The position numbers were made by a program, and so were the translations under genes. Below are positions 19,920 through 29,077 of a stretch of DNA of 64,000 nucleotides, in pieces. Position 1 is the first letter of the stretch, and each line of letters starts with the position of its first letter. A model generated the notes under the pieces. It was not told the origin of the DNA. It ran no database searches and saw nothing but the letters and a program-made list of their open reading frames with translations. Source of the stretch: Bacteroides bouchesdurhonensis. GTDB taxonomy: Bacteria > Bacteroidota > Bacteroidia > Bacteroidales > Bacteroidaceae. The stretch lies in the NCBI RefSeq assembly GCF_900155865.1, contig NZ_LT707006.1, positions 1,323,626 through 1,387,625 of the forward strand, written 5' to 3'.

Positions 19920-19927
19920 TACCTTTG
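19920..19927 (+). promoter_or_regulatory. -7 promoter box for topB
   Basis: TACCTTTG, exact TAnnTTTG match, 25 bases before the ATG at 19952, giving a short leader. Confidence 0.6.
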
Positions 19928-19951
19928 TGCGATAAACCAGAAAAATAGAGA

Positions 19952-22108
19952 ATGATAGTTTGCATAGCCGAAAAGCCGTCTGTAGCGCGTGATATAGCCG
20001 ATGTACTTGGTGCCCATACAAAGAAAGAAGGATATATAGAAGGAAACGGATACCAGGTGACTTGGACATTTGGTCATCTCTGTACCCTGAAAGAACCTCA
20101 TGAATATACTCAGGGATGGAAGTCTTGGAGCCTAAGCAGTTTGCCGATGATTCCGCCTCGTTTTGGCATTAAGTTGATAGAAAATCCTACATACGAAAGA
20201 CAGTTTCATATTATCGAAGGTTTGATGCAGAATGCAGATGAGATTATCAACTGCGGTGATGCTGGTCAGGAAGGAGAATTGATTCAGCGTTGGGTGATGC
20301 AGAAAGCTGGTGCACGCTGTCCGGTAAAGCGTTTATGGATTTCTTCATTGACGGAAGAGGCAATTCGGGAAGGATTTTCAAAATTGAGGGACCAGATAGA
20401 ATTTCAGTCATTGTATGAAGCAGGGCTATCTCGTGCGATGGGGGACTGGTTGTTGGGAATGAATGCCACTCGACTCTATACAATTAAATATGGTCAAAAT
20501 AAGCAGGTTCTTTCTATTGGACGTGTGCAGACCCCAACTTTAGCATTGATTGTTAATCGGCAGTTAGAGATTATTAATTTTCAGCCTAAGCAATATTGGG
20601 AACTGAAAACTAGATATCGTGATACTACTTTTTCTGCACTAATCAGGAAGAGTGATGAAGAAATTGCTGCGGAGGAGGAAAAGAATGGCGGGAAAAAGAG
20701 AATAGAGAATCCGGGCATTGATCCTATTGCCAATCGTGAAGAGGGAGAAGCATTGGTGGAACGTATAAAGGAGTTGCCTTTTGTGGTTACTAGTGTCGGT
20801 AAGAAGGATGGGAAGGAGTATGCACCCCGTTTGTTTGACTTGACTTCTCTTCAAGTAGAATGCAATAAGAAGTTTGCTTATTCTGCCGATGAGACATTGA
20901 AATTGATTCAGTCTCTTTATGAAAAGAAAGTGGCTACTTATCCACGCGTTGATACCACGTTCTTGAGTGATGATATTTATCCGAAGTGTCCTGGAATTTT
21001 AAAAAGCCTTCGGGATTATGAAGTATTGACAGCTCCATTGATTGGCACTACATTATCAAAGTCGAAAAAGGTTTTTGATAATTCGAAGGTGACAGATCAC
21101 CATGCAATCATTCCAACTGGGGTTTATCCGCAAAACCTGACAGATATGGAGCGACGTGTTTATGACCTGATAGCCCGTCGGTTTATAGCTGTATTTTATC
21201 CTGACTGTAAGATTTCTACTACTACAGTAATGGGAGAAGTGGATAAGATAGAGTTCAAGGTAACCGGTAAACAGATTTTGGAGCCGGGGTGGCGCGTTGT
21301 TTTTGCAAAGGATGTGAAAGATTCTGCTGAGGAGAAAGAAGGGGAGGACGAGAGTGTACTTCCTGATTTTATAAAAGGAGAGAGCGGGCCTCACATTCCT
21401 GAGTTGAATGAGAAATGGACTCAGCCACCTAAACCTTATACGGAAGCTACTTTGCTGCGTGCAATGGAAACTGCCGGAAAGTTGGTTGACAATGATGAAT
21501 TACGTGACGCACTGAAAGAAAATGGTATCGGTCGTCCGTCTACCCGTGCTGCTATTATTGAGACTTTGTTCAAGCGTAATTACATTCGTAAGGAAAGAAA
21601 GAATCTAATTGCTACACCTACAGGAGTGGAATTGGTGCAGATGATTCACGAAGAATTGTTGAAATCGGCTGAATTGACAGGTATATGGGAGAAGAAATTA
21701 CGTGAGATTGAAAAGAGAACGTATGATGCCCGTCAATTTTTGGAAGAGTTGAAGCAGATGGTGTCTGAAATTGTAATGAGTGTACTTTCGGATAATTCGA
21801 ACCGGAGGATTACTATTCAGGATGCTACTTCACAAGCGAAAGAAAAGGAAAAGAAGGAACCTAGAAAAAGGGAACGGAAGCCGAATACTCCCAAAGATAG
21901 TAAAACTAAGAAGGAGATGAAAAAAGAGAATAATGTGGTGGTAAATGCAGAAAAAACTCTGGAATCTGCTTCGACTGTGGATAGAGACTTGATAGTGGGT
22001 CAACCGTGCCCCTTGTGCGGTAAAGGCACAATTATTAAAGGAAAAACAGCTTATGGCTGTTCGGAATGGAGAAGTGGATGTACTTACCGCAAGGCTTTTG
22101 AGTCGTAA
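19952..22108 (+). CDS. topB: DNA topoisomerase III (type IA)
   Basis: Single-strand-passing topoisomerase, 718 residues. TOPRIM domain at the start (IAEKPSVARDIADVLGA) with the acidic site GDAGQEGELIQRW near residue 100; here the second Asp of the usual DxD is Gly, a variant also seen in plasmid TraE/TopB-like enzymes. The active-site tyrosine is Tyr330 in ATYPRVDTTFL. GIGRPSTRAAIIETLFKRNYI marks the family core. The tail after about residue 620 is lysine-rich and ends in a Zn ribbon, CPLCGKGTIIKGKTAYGCSE...C. The leader is short and the gene stands alone. Confidence 0.94.
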   Translation: MIVCIAEKPSVARDIADVLGAHTKKEGYIEGNGYQVTWTFGHLCTLKEPHEYTQGWKSWSLSSLPMIPPRFGIKLIENPTYERQFHIIEGLMQNADEIINCGDAGQEGELIQRWVMQKAGARCPVKRLWISSLTEEAIREGFSKLRDQIEFQSLYEAGLSRAMGDWLLGMNATRLYTIKYGQNKQVLSIGRVQTPTLALIVNRQLEIINFQPKQYWELKTRYRDTTFSALIRKSDEEIAAEEEKNGGKKRIENPGIDPIANREEGEALVERIKELPFVVTSVGKKDGKEYAPRLFDLTSLQVECNKKFAYSADETLKLIQSLYEKKVATYPRVDTTFLSDDIYPKCPGILKSLRDYEVLTAPLIGTTLSKSKKVFDNSKVTDHHAIIPTGVYPQNLTDMERRVYDLIARRFIAVFYPDCKISTTTVMGEVDKIEFKVTGKQILEPGWRVVFAKDVKDSAEEKEGEDESVLPDFIKGESGPHIPELNEKWTQPPKPYTEATLLRAMETAGKLVDNDELRDALKENGIGRPSTRAAIIETLFKRNYIRKERKNLIATPTGVELVQMIHEELLKSAELTGIWEKKLREIEKRTYDARQFLEELKQMVSEIVMSVLSDNSNRRITIQDATSQAKEKEKKEPRKRERKPNTPKDSKTKKEMKKENNVVVNAEKTLESASTVDRDLIVGQPCPLCGKGTIIKGKTAYGCSEWRSGCTYRKAFES

Positions 22109-22248
22109 TCTTGTGATTTTGTTGTAACAGTGAGGAATCTAAAATGCTTCTTTTGAGCTTTCCTATATGGGCAAACTTCCTTTTTCCCCTTAAAATTAGT
22201 CTGATCTTTCGGCATTAATCATTGTATAATTGTTCTCGTACAATAAGA

Positions 22249-22769
22249 ATGTCAATAATTCAAATAGATGAGAATGTGAAAAAGAAGTTAGTAGGAGTGG
22301 CTCTGCTATTAGTTGCTGTCTCTTTATGGAGTGTGCAGCCTGTAGATGGTTGTACCATGGATTGGAAAGAGGATATTATGTCTAATATCTATGTGTTCCC
22401 GCGTGGAATGGAGAGGGAAGGACATAATAAAGAGAAAACGATAAACTAGACCTCTAAATATGGAGGTGTGATTGCGACCGGTTATGATATAAGTATCGGT
22501 TCCCTTTGGTATTAATACTCCGGATAAACCGTATATCTCTTCTGACCCGTTGGCGTACCGTTTCTGATCAGAAGAATAAAGTATATTATTTTGAGTCTAC
22601 TTTAACCCCGAATCTATTTTGGTTGGATTTAAAGAAAATAGATTTTAGCCCGAAAGCAGGTGTGAAGAAATTAGCGTTAACATATGGTGAGATCTATGCA
22701 GGAGATACTGTGAAAGATTTGAAGGATAGTAACCCGTTTACCTTCCTTTTTCAAACTCCCGTAATGTAA
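22249..22769 (+). pseudogene. Bile salt hydrolase (choloylglycine hydrolase) remnant
   Basis: Pieces of a Bacteroides bile salt hydrolase (about 350 residues intact). 22249 onward reads a signal peptide, then Cys35 (the usual nucleophile position) followed at once by TMDWKEDIMSNIYVFPRGM, so about 17 residues after the Cys are missing. At 22447 TAG replaces the Trp of NWTSKYG. The match goes on to VIATGYDI near 22490, where it jumps to VSVPFGINTPDKPYISS, about 190 residues later in the family. After a further one-base insertion near 22540 the frame reads RWRTVSDQKNKVYYFESTLT to FLFQTPVM at the stop. The gene is dead. Confidence 0.85.
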
Positions 22770-22804
22770 ATGTTGATTGGACGATGGGTTATTATAAAAT
22801 AAAG

Positions 22805-22844
22805 CGGTGGATAGACTGCGAGATGCAAGTTAATCCACCGTTTT
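22805..22844 (+). terminator. Terminator after the bile salt hydrolase remnant
   Basis: Stem CGGTGGAT / ATCCACCG with a 20-base loop and TTTT. It could also end transcripts of the minus-strand peptidase gene, as A's precede it. Confidence 0.7.
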
Positions 22845-22878
22845 AATTATGATGATCATTTATATTTCAGTTATCCCA

Positions 22879-24237
22879 TTACGCATATTCCAAATGGAAG
22901 TTGATTACTGCTTCTATTCCCTTTCTGAAAATATCCAATGAGAAATTTTCATTAGGCGAATGAATCGCATCCGATTCAAGTCCAAAGCCCATTAATATAG
23001 TTTTGATTCCTAAAACCTGCTCGAACGTTGAAATGATAGGAATACTTCCACCGCGTCGTACAGCTAACGGCTTTTTACCAAATGCTATCTCGAATCCTTT
23101 TTCTGCTGCTTGATAAGCAGGATGTGAAATAGGACAAACATATCCTTGTCCTCCATGCATCGGAGTTACTTTTACTTGTACAGTGTCAGGAGCAATACTA
23201 AGAATGTAGTCAGCAAATAATTGAGAAATCTTGTGATGATCCTGATGCGGAACCAGGCGGCAAGATACTTTGGCAAAAGCTTTTGAAGGGAGAACTGTTT
23301 TAGAACCTTCTCCTGTATATCCACCCCAGATGCCGCAAACATCAAATGAAGGCCGGCAACTATTGCGTTCCAGTGTACTATATCCTTTTTCTCCAAAAAG
23401 AGCCTTTACTCCGATTGCCTTTTTATATTTTTCTTCGTCAAAAGGAATATGTGCAATCATTTCTCTTTCCGCTTGTGGCACTTCTTCCACATCGTCATAA
23501 AAACCGGGAACTGTAATTCTTCCATTCACATCCGTTACTTGGCTGATCATTTCACAAAGTACATTTATCGGATTAGCGACTGCGCCGCCAAAATGACCGG
23601 AATGTAAGTCCCGGTTCGGTCCGGTCACTTCAATTTCCCAATAAGCTAATCCGCGAAGTCCTGTTGTTAATGACGGAAGTTCCGCACCTAGCATACTAGT
23701 GTCCGATACCAGGATTACATCCGCTTTCAATAACTCTTTATGCTCTTCGCAAAAAGCCTCCAGGCTAGGGGAACCGATCTCTTCTTCTCCTTCGAAGATA
23801 AACTTTACATTATTCTTCAATAACTCATTCTTTACCAGATACTCAAAAGCTTTTACCTGAATAAAAGATTGCCCTTTATCGTCGTCTGCTCCGCGTGCCC
23901 AAATATATCCATTCCGAATTTCAGGTTCGAAAGGTTGGCTTTTCCAGAGTTCCAACGGTTCAGCAGGCATTACGTCATAATGAGCATATATCAATACGGT
24001 TTTAGCGTTTGGGTCTACAATTTTCTGACCGAACACAATTGGATTTCCTTTCGAAGGCATTACAAGTGCTTCGTCGGCTCCGGCTTCCAAAAGAAGTTGT
24101 GCCCATCGTTCAGCACATGCAAGCATATCATCATGATGTTCCGGCAAAGCACTGATACTTGGAATGCGGATGAGGCTGAACAAGTCCTCCATCATTTTCG
24201 GTTCGTTTGCAGCAATATATTTCTGAATATCGTTCAT
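22879..24237 (-). CDS. M20 family metallopeptidase (dipeptidase)
   Basis: 452 residues, cytosolic, of the M20/ArgE/DapE family (CNDP-like dipeptidases). Metal-site motifs are visible: VLIYAHYDVMPAEP with His86, WARGADDDKGQ with the bridging Asp near 119, FEGEEEIGSPS with the catalytic Glu pair near 150, VLVSDTSM, and a late His in ESDAIHSPNENF. The dimerisation lid runs about 190-310 (GLAYWEIEVTGPNRDLHSGHFGG). The ATG overlaps the stop of aroC by one base, so the genes are co-transcribed. Exact peptide substrate is not clear. Confidence 0.9.
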   Translation of the reverse strand: MNDIQKYIAANEPKMMEDLFSLIRIPSISALPEHHDDMLACAERWAQLLLEAGADEALVMPSKGNPIVFGQKIVDPNAKTVLIYAHYDVMPAEPLELWKSQPFEPEIRNGYIWARGADDDKGQSFIQVKAFEYLVKNELLKNNVKFIFEGEEEIGSPSLEAFCEEHKELLKADVILVSDTSMLGAELPSLTTGLRGLAYWEIEVTGPNRDLHSGHFGGAVANPINVLCEMISQVTDVNGRITVPGFYDDVEEVPQAEREMIAHIPFDEEKYKKAIGVKALFGEKGYSTLERNSCRPSFDVCGIWGGYTGEGSKTVLPSKAFAKVSCRLVPHQDHHKISQLFADYILSIAPDTVQVKVTPMHGGQGYVCPISHPAYQAAEKGFEIAFGKKPLAVRRGGSIPIISTFEQVLGIKTILMGFGLESDAIHSPNENFSLDIFRKGIEAVINFHLEYA

Positions 24238-25313
24238 TATAATTGTGTTGTTTTATCTAACAAATAGTAATCGAGTATGGTCATGGCAGCCATTGCTTCC
24301 ACGATAGGTACGGCACGTGGCAACACACAGGCATCGTGGCGTCCGCGAGCTTTCAAGGTAGTGTCAATACCGTCTATATTAACAGTTTCCTGCTCCATGA
24401 GCAAGGTTGCAATCGGCTTGAATACCACACGAAAATAAATATCCTGTCCGTTACTGATACCTCCCTGTATACCTCCGGAGTGATTGGTCTGTGTCTCAAT
24501 CCGCCCGTTGTTATTGAAGAAAACATCGTTCTGCTCGGAGCCTCTCATCTTCAACCCTTTAAATCCTTCGCCATATTCGAAGGCTTTAGCGGCATTGATA
24601 CTAAGCATTGCGTTACCTAGTGCAGCGTGCAGTTTGCCGAATACCGGTTGTCCTAATCCGATGGGACATCCTTTGATGACACACGTGATTGTACCGCCGA
24701 TCGTATCGCCTTCTCCTTTTACCTTATATATAAGGTCTGCCATTTCCTTTGCTTTTTCCGGATCGGGACAGCGTACGTCATTTGTCTCAATCAAATCAAG
24801 ATCATAGTCCGAGTAGTTACCTTCCAGCTTAATGGCTCCTACTTGTGAAGTATAAGCAGTGATATCGATGCCTAACTGGCGAAGTGCTAACTTTGCCAAT
24901 GCACCGGCTACAACGCGCGAAATCGTTTCGCGTGCCGAAGAACGTCCACCGCCACGATGGTCACGAATACCATATTTCACATTATAAGTATAATCGGCGT
25001 GTGAAGGACGATATACGTTTTTCAGATTATTGTAGTCATTGGAGTGTTGGTTTTCATTCCATACAATGAACCCGATAGGACATCCGGTAGATTTTCCTTC
25101 GAAAATACCTGATAGAAACTCTACTTTATCCGCTTCTTTGCGCGGTGTAGTAAGAATGGATTGTCCCGGACGGCGCCGGTTTAGCTCTTGTTGCACGAAT
25201 TCTTCATCAATGGAGATTCCTGAGGGAAATCCGTCGATAACTCCTCCTACTCCTTTCCCATGAGACTCACCAAAACTTGTGAGTCGAAAAATATTGCCAA
25301 ATGAATTAAACAT
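24237..25313 (-). CDS. aroC: Chorismate synthase
   Basis: Last step of the shikimate pathway: 5-enolpyruvylshikimate-3-phosphate to chorismate, with reduced FMN. 358 residues, the normal length. Signatures: [19 protein letters not shown] at the start, RRRPGQS near 48, [20 protein letters not shown] and [20 protein letters not shown] near 105-140, and [19 protein letters not shown] near the end. It is the first gene of a two-gene unit with the M20 peptidase, joined by a TAATG overlap, and has a -7 promoter box upstream. Confidence 0.97.
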   Translation of the reverse strand: MFNSFGNIFRLTSFGESHGKGVGGVIDGFPSGISIDEEFVQQELNRRRPGQSILTTPRKEADKVEFLSGIFEGKSTGCPIGFIVWNENQHSNDYNNLKNVYRPSHADYTYNVKYGIRDHRGGGRSSARETISRVVAGALAKLALRQLGIDITAYTSQVGAIKLEGNYSDYDLDLIETNDVRCPDPEKAKEMADLIYKVKGEGDTIGGTITCVIKGCPIGLGQPVFGKLHAALGNAMLSINAAKAFEYGEGFKGLKMRGSEQNDVFFNNNGRIETQTNHSGGIQGGISNGQDIYFRVVFKPIATLLMEQETVNIDGIDTTLKARGRHDACVLPRAVPIVEAMAAMTILDYYLLDKTTQL

Positions 25314-25342
25314 AGTTGTGGCTTATTAAAAATTACTCTATG

Positions 25343-25350
25343 CAAATATA
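25343..25350 (-). promoter_or_regulatory. -7 promoter box for aroC
   Basis: Minus strand TATATTTG, TAnnTTTG match, about 30 bases before the aroC ATG. Confidence 0.55.
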
Positions 25351-25471
25351 ACAAAGTTTTTGATAAGAAGGTTGTGATTTCGAAATATCTTCGGAAATAG
25401 AGGCTTTTTGAACCTTTTCTTCCCTTTTTAGCTTATAGGTGATGGCTTTTTAATAACTAAACCCGAAATGT

Positions 25472-25537
25472 ATGAAAAAGAATCTATTGTATTTATGTGC
25501 ATTGGTCTGTTTGGATGATCTGCATTTAAAGGTATAG
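25472..25537 (+). pseudogene. Possible signal-peptide stub of a lost secreted protein
   Basis: A 21-codon frame, MKKNLLYLCALVCLDDLHLK V then stop, looks like the start of a Bacteroides lipoprotein signal that breaks off. Too short to be sure; no other remains were seen before the palindromes at 25571. Confidence 0.2.
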
Positions 25538-25570
25538 ACAACTGAATATGGGGATCACATTGTTGTATGA

Positions 25571-25656
25571 GTGCCAATAGGTTGGCATAGTTGTGCCACC
25601 TTATTGGAACGATTGTGCCACACTACTGGCACAACTGTGCCAATAAGGTGGCACAA
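25571..25656. repeat. Nested palindrome cluster built on TGCCA/TGGCA
   Basis: Three dyads lie together. 25572-25587: TGCCAA / TTGGCA. 25591-25607 pairs perfectly over 17 bases with 25640-25656 (TTGTGCCACCTTATTGG and its complement). Inside that, 25613-25620 pairs with 25627-25634 (TTGTGCCA / TGGCACAA, 6-base loop). The words GTGCCAATAGGTTGGCA (25571-25587) and GTGCCAATAAGGTGGCA (25638-25654) are near-copies. It begins 27 bases past the stop of the minus-strand gene at 25683 and has no U-run, so it may be a mobile palindromic repeat, an RNA end structure, or both. Confidence 0.8.
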
Positions 25657-25682
25657 ACCGTTCAAAAGCAAGAGGAAGAATC

Positions 25683-26468
25683 TTAGAATGCGTATCCGAA
25701 TCCTATGTTTAAATAGATAGGATACATGGCAAATGTAATTGTGTGGAAATCGCTTTTAAAGATGTTATTTAACCCCCATGTGAGGTCTGCATAAATATTG
25801 AGATGTTTGAATGCTCTCCATCCTGCACCGAATTGCAATCCCCATTGGAAATGTCTTAAGTCATTTGAGAAATCATAAGTTGCGATCTTCCCGTCATTAA
25901 ATTCCACTTTGTCTCCTGTGGGATTTCCTTCACGGAGATAACCTTCATAAACGTGCCCGGAAAACTCTCTAGAAAGTAGATAGGAAAAGTAAGGACCTCC
26001 CTTTATATTCCAGCGGTTACTTATCCTGTAGGTAGCCATCAGTGGAATAGTCAGACCGGAAGTGTATACTTTCGTTTTTACTCCGCCTGTCCATGCCCCG
26101 CTTATTCTTTCGCCACCTTGTCCCAGAATCTCCATACTGTAATTTTTTACAGTAGCTTGTGTGATCATGGATTTATTTTCGAGTCGAAGTCCGGCGATGA
26201 TTCCAAACTTGTTTTGAAGAGCAAACCATTTGGTTACTTCTCCTCCGATACTGATAGCAAGAGTAGGTTTGTAACTATCAATGGATCGAATTTCTGCCGG
26301 AAGCGGAAGTGGAGCAGTACCGCCAATACTAAAACCGGCTTTTATTTCGTACTCTAATCCATGCAGGGCAGAGCGAATAAGCGTTTTATTTCTATCTACT
26401 TGAGAGTAGGCGGGTAAAGCAATTCCTGCGGCAATAAGCAGACTTGCTATATAGGGATAGATTTTCAT
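25683..26468 (-). CDS. Outer-membrane beta-barrel protein, PorT-like
   Basis: 261 residues with a signal peptide (about 1-22, ends PAYSQ) and alternating strands of an 8-strand-type barrel: GLEYEIKAGFSIGGTAPLP, FALQNKFGIIAGLRLENKSM, LTIPLMATYRISNRWNIKGGPYFSYLL, QFGAGWRAFKHLNIYADLTWGLNN, ending YLNIGFGYAF with the terminal Phe of outer-membrane proteins. Follows the PCMD lipoprotein gene by 36 bases, so they are likely co-transcribed. Role unknown. Confidence 0.8.
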   Translation of the reverse strand: MKIYPYIASLLIAAGIALPAYSQVDRNKTLIRSALHGLEYEIKAGFSIGGTAPLPLPAEIRSIDSYKPTLAISIGGEVTKWFALQNKFGIIAGLRLENKSMITQATVKNYSMEILGQGGERISGAWTGGVKTKVYTSGLTIPLMATYRISNRWNIKGGPYFSYLLSREFSGHVYEGYLREGNPTGDKVEFNDGKIATYDFSNDLRHFQWGLQFGAGWRAFKHLNIYADLTWGLNNIFKSDFHTITFAMYPIYLNIGFGYAF

Positions 26469-26504
26469 AATTCTATTGTTAGAATGAGTATTCTGTTTGC
26501 TGTT

Positions 26505-27599
26505 TTAATTCTCCGAATGATAAATCAGTTCAGCCTCATCAATTTGCAGGTTACTGCCGACTGCTCCATTGAAATGATCTCCTTCAAGGCTGGAAGAGAA
26601 GACAATAGATATGTTATATTTTCCTTCTTGGAGCTTCTCTTTGTCAATAAACTTTCCAGGAAGGGTAGTGAACGGAAGTTTGAAGTAAGTCCATTCGTCA
26701 GTCTCCTTAGCGTCATTGATACGTGCCATTGATACCAGATTCGGACTTGTGAACGCATTGGTTCCGTCAAGAGTGGAAACTGTTTCACTGGTCTCGTACA
26801 TGATAGCATATATATCACATATATCTCGTTTGCCATTGACCGGTTTCCCACCTTCGGTAAATTGATTTCCCGCTTTATACTTATAATAACCTGCCAGATA
26901 AGTAGGAACATGTCTGAAAGGAAGACCGAACTTAGTCGCTTTCAATGGATTGGTCATAGCGTTGTTTACGTCAAAAGAACCGATAAAGAGATTACCTGCT
27001 GCGATGGGCATTCCCACCATTTGTCCGAAGAATCCGGTACTGCGGGTAACGAGTGATAAACATTTGCCTTCACAACCATCTGTTGTCTGGAAGGTTGGGT
27101 AATCGTCGGCCGTTTTGGCAACTCCGGTCAAAGCATAGCCGGCATTCCCACTTGCCCATTGCATAATTACTTTCCCTGCTTCCCGCTCTACAAAAATGTA
27201 ATATTTCTGTCCACCAAGCGTATCCTCAAAATTATAGTTGGTTGCTAATTCCGTATCGATAACAGATACTGTATAAAGTTTCTTCCAAAAGCCATCAGCA
27301 GCAGTTACTGTGTATTTCTGGGGCGATTCGAAGTTGCGTTCTGTTCCTCCGACGGGGGTGATGCTTGCACCCGGTGTAAGAGTGAATTCCGGTGCAAGGG
27401 CTGATAGGTCAGTTCCCGGACCAACAAAGAGAATGATGGAATTATTATTTATGATAGGACTAGTCGTCATGATGACTCCCGGTAAACTGCAAGTTAATAT
27501 ATCAGCTTCTGCGTTTGGGGCCTCATTGCGGATACATGCAGTGGAGAGGATTATTGACAACGTATAGATAATTACGTGTTTTGCTCTCATTTTCTTCAT
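26505..27599 (-). CDS. PCMD domain-containing lipoprotein
   Basis: 364-residue surface lipoprotein: lipobox STAC with the Cys near residue 23, then IRNEAPNAEADIL, the usual opening of PCMD (putative carbohydrate metabolism domain) proteins. An Ig-like segment (about 45-115, FTLTPGASITPVGGTERNF) precedes a jelly-roll PCMD domain (about 125-360) with NYNFEDTLGGQKYYIF, PLKATKFGLPFRHVPTYLAGYYKYKAG and LQIDEAELIY. Partner of the barrel protein downstream. It may bind glycans at the surface, but that is only the family guess. Confidence 0.8.
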   Translation of the reverse strand: MKKMRAKHVIIYTLSIILSTACIRNEAPNAEADILTCSLPGVIMTTSPIINNNSIILFVGPGTDLSALAPEFTLTPGASITPVGGTERNFESPQKYTVTAADGFWKKLYTVSVIDTELATNYNFEDTLGGQKYYIFVEREAGKVIMQWASGNAGYALTGVAKTADDYPTFQTTDGCEGKCLSLVTRSTGFFGQMVGMPIAAGNLFIGSFDVNNAMTNPLKATKFGLPFRHVPTYLAGYYKYKAGNQFTEGGKPVNGKRDICDIYAIMYETSETVSTLDGTNAFTSPNLVSMARINDAKETDEWTYFKLPFTTLPGKFIDKEKLQEGKYNISIVFSSSLEGDHFNGAVGSNLQIDEAELIYHSEN

Positions 27600-27692
27600 T
27601 AAATTTGCTTATACATATTACTACTTCAAGTGTTTTATAACAATATGATATTTTATTTGTTCAATATAAGATGATCAGTAGAAAAGTTTTCC

Positions 27693-27700
27693 TACTTTTG
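27693..27700 (+). promoter_or_regulatory. -7 promoter box for the cysteine desulfidase-like gene
   Basis: TACTTTTG matches TAnnTTTG. It ends on the GTG that could be read as a start at 27700, which argues that this GTG is promoter and not coding. Confidence 0.55.
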
Positions 27701-27723
27701 TGGGAACTAAATCTATGTTATTT

Positions 27724-29010
27724 ATGATTGAATCAGAAAGGAAACAAATCATCGGTTTAATAAAAAGAGAAGTCGTTCCGGCAATAGGCTGTACTGAACC
27801 AATCGCTGTAGCACTTTGTGTTGCCAAGGCTGCTGAAACTTTAGGAGTGCAGCCTGAAAAAGTCGAGGTACTGTTAAGTGCTAATATATTAAAGAATGCA
27901 ATGGGAGTCGGTATTCCCGGAACAGACATGGTCGGACTTCCGATAGCAATTGCTTTAGGAGCTTTGATCGGAAAATCGGAATATCAGCTGGAAGTTTTAA
28001 AGGATTGCACTCCGGAAGCTGTAGAGCAGGGAAAACAGTTTATTGGGGAAAAGCGGATTTGTATTTCTTTGAAAGAGGATATTACTGAGAAATTATATAT
28101 AGAAGTCATTTGTAAGGCAGCTGATAGAATAGCGAAAGCCGTCATTGCGGGAGGTCATACTACCTTTGTTTATATAGCAACCGACAATAAAACTCTGCTC
28201 GACAAACGGCAAATAACCAATGAAGAGGATGAAGAAGAATTGCTAGAGTTAAATCTACGTAAAGTCTATGATTTTGCTTTGACAGCTCCTCTGGATGAAA
28301 TCCGTTTTATTCTTGATACTGCCCGTTTGAATAAAGCTGCCGCCGAACAGTCTTTTGCCGGTAATTATGGACACTCTTTGGGAAAAATGCTTCGCGGAAC
28401 ATATGAACATAAAGTGATGGGAGATAGTATTTTCTCTCATATTCTTTCCTATACTTCCGGTGCTTGTGACGCCCGAATGGCAGGTGCAATGATTCCGGTT
28501 ATGAGTAACTCCGGCAGTGGTAACCAAGGAATTTCTGCCACTCTTCCTGTTGTAATCTTTGCCGAAGAGAACCATAAGACAGAAGAAGAATTAATTCGTG
28601 CTTTAATATTAAGTCATCTTACTGTTATCTATATCAAGCAAAGTCTTGGGCGTCTGTCCGCTTTATGTGGTTGTGTTGTAGCTGCTACAGGTTCCAGTTG
28701 TGGAATTACCTGGCTGATGGGAGGTAATTATAATCAGGTTGCTTTTGCCGTTCAAAACATGATCGCTAACTTGACTGGTATGATTTGTGACGGAGCAAAA
28801 CCTAGTTGTGCTCTAAAAGTAACTACGGGAGTATCAACTGCTGTATTATCCGCTATGATGGCAATGGAAAACCGTTATGTTACTTCTGTTGAAGGAATTA
28901 TTGACGAAGATGTAGATCAAAGTATTCGTAACTTGACTCGAATTGGTTCGCAAGCGATGAATGAAACGGATAAAATGGTTCTTGATATTATGACACACAA
29001 GGGGTGTTGA
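27724..29010 (+). CDS. L-cysteine desulfidase / serine dehydratase alpha-like protein (UPF0597, CyuA-type)
   Basis: 428 residues, cytosolic. The family uses a [4Fe-4S] cluster to break down L-cysteine or a related amino acid to pyruvate, ammonia and sulfide. Cysteine motifs: AIGCTEPIAVALC (Cys23), SALCGCVVAATGSSCGITW and MICDGAKPSCALK, the expected cluster and catalytic region. I use the ATG at 27724 (MIESERKQII) because the frame's earlier GTG lies in the promoter box; ATG 27715 is also possible. A hairpin follows the stop. Confidence 0.86.
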   Translation: MIESERKQIIGLIKREVVPAIGCTEPIAVALCVAKAAETLGVQPEKVEVLLSANILKNAMGVGIPGTDMVGLPIAIALGALIGKSEYQLEVLKDCTPEAVEQGKQFIGEKRICISLKEDITEKLYIEVICKAADRIAKAVIAGGHTTFVYIATDNKTLLDKRQITNEEDEEELLELNLRKVYDFALTAPLDEIRFILDTARLNKAAAEQSFAGNYGHSLGKMLRGTYEHKVMGDSIFSHILSYTSGACDARMAGAMIPVMSNSGSGNQGISATLPVVIFAEENHKTEEELIRALILSHLTVIYIKQSLGRLSALCGCVVAATGSSCGITWLMGGNYNQVAFAVQNMIANLTGMICDGAKPSCALKVTTGVSTAVLSAMMAMENRYVTSVEGIIDEDVDQSIRNLTRIGSQAMNETDKMVLDIMTHKGC

Positions 29011-29019
29011 TATTACTAA

Positions 29020-29065
29020 AAAGAGGGCAAACGATTGTGCAAATGACTCAATGTCTGTCCTCTTT
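29020..29065 (+). terminator. Candidate terminator between convergent genes
   Basis: Stem AAAGAGGGCA / TGTCCTCTTT with one G-T pair and a 26-base loop; weak U-run. It lies between the stop at 29010 and the opposite gene's stop at 29078. Confidence 0.45.
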
Positions 29066-29077
29066 GTTGATGGACCG

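Noticed and set aside
27700..27723. GTG start for the cysteine desulfidase-like gene
   Set aside because: The GTG is the end of the -7 promoter box, so it cannot be in the transcript's coding part.
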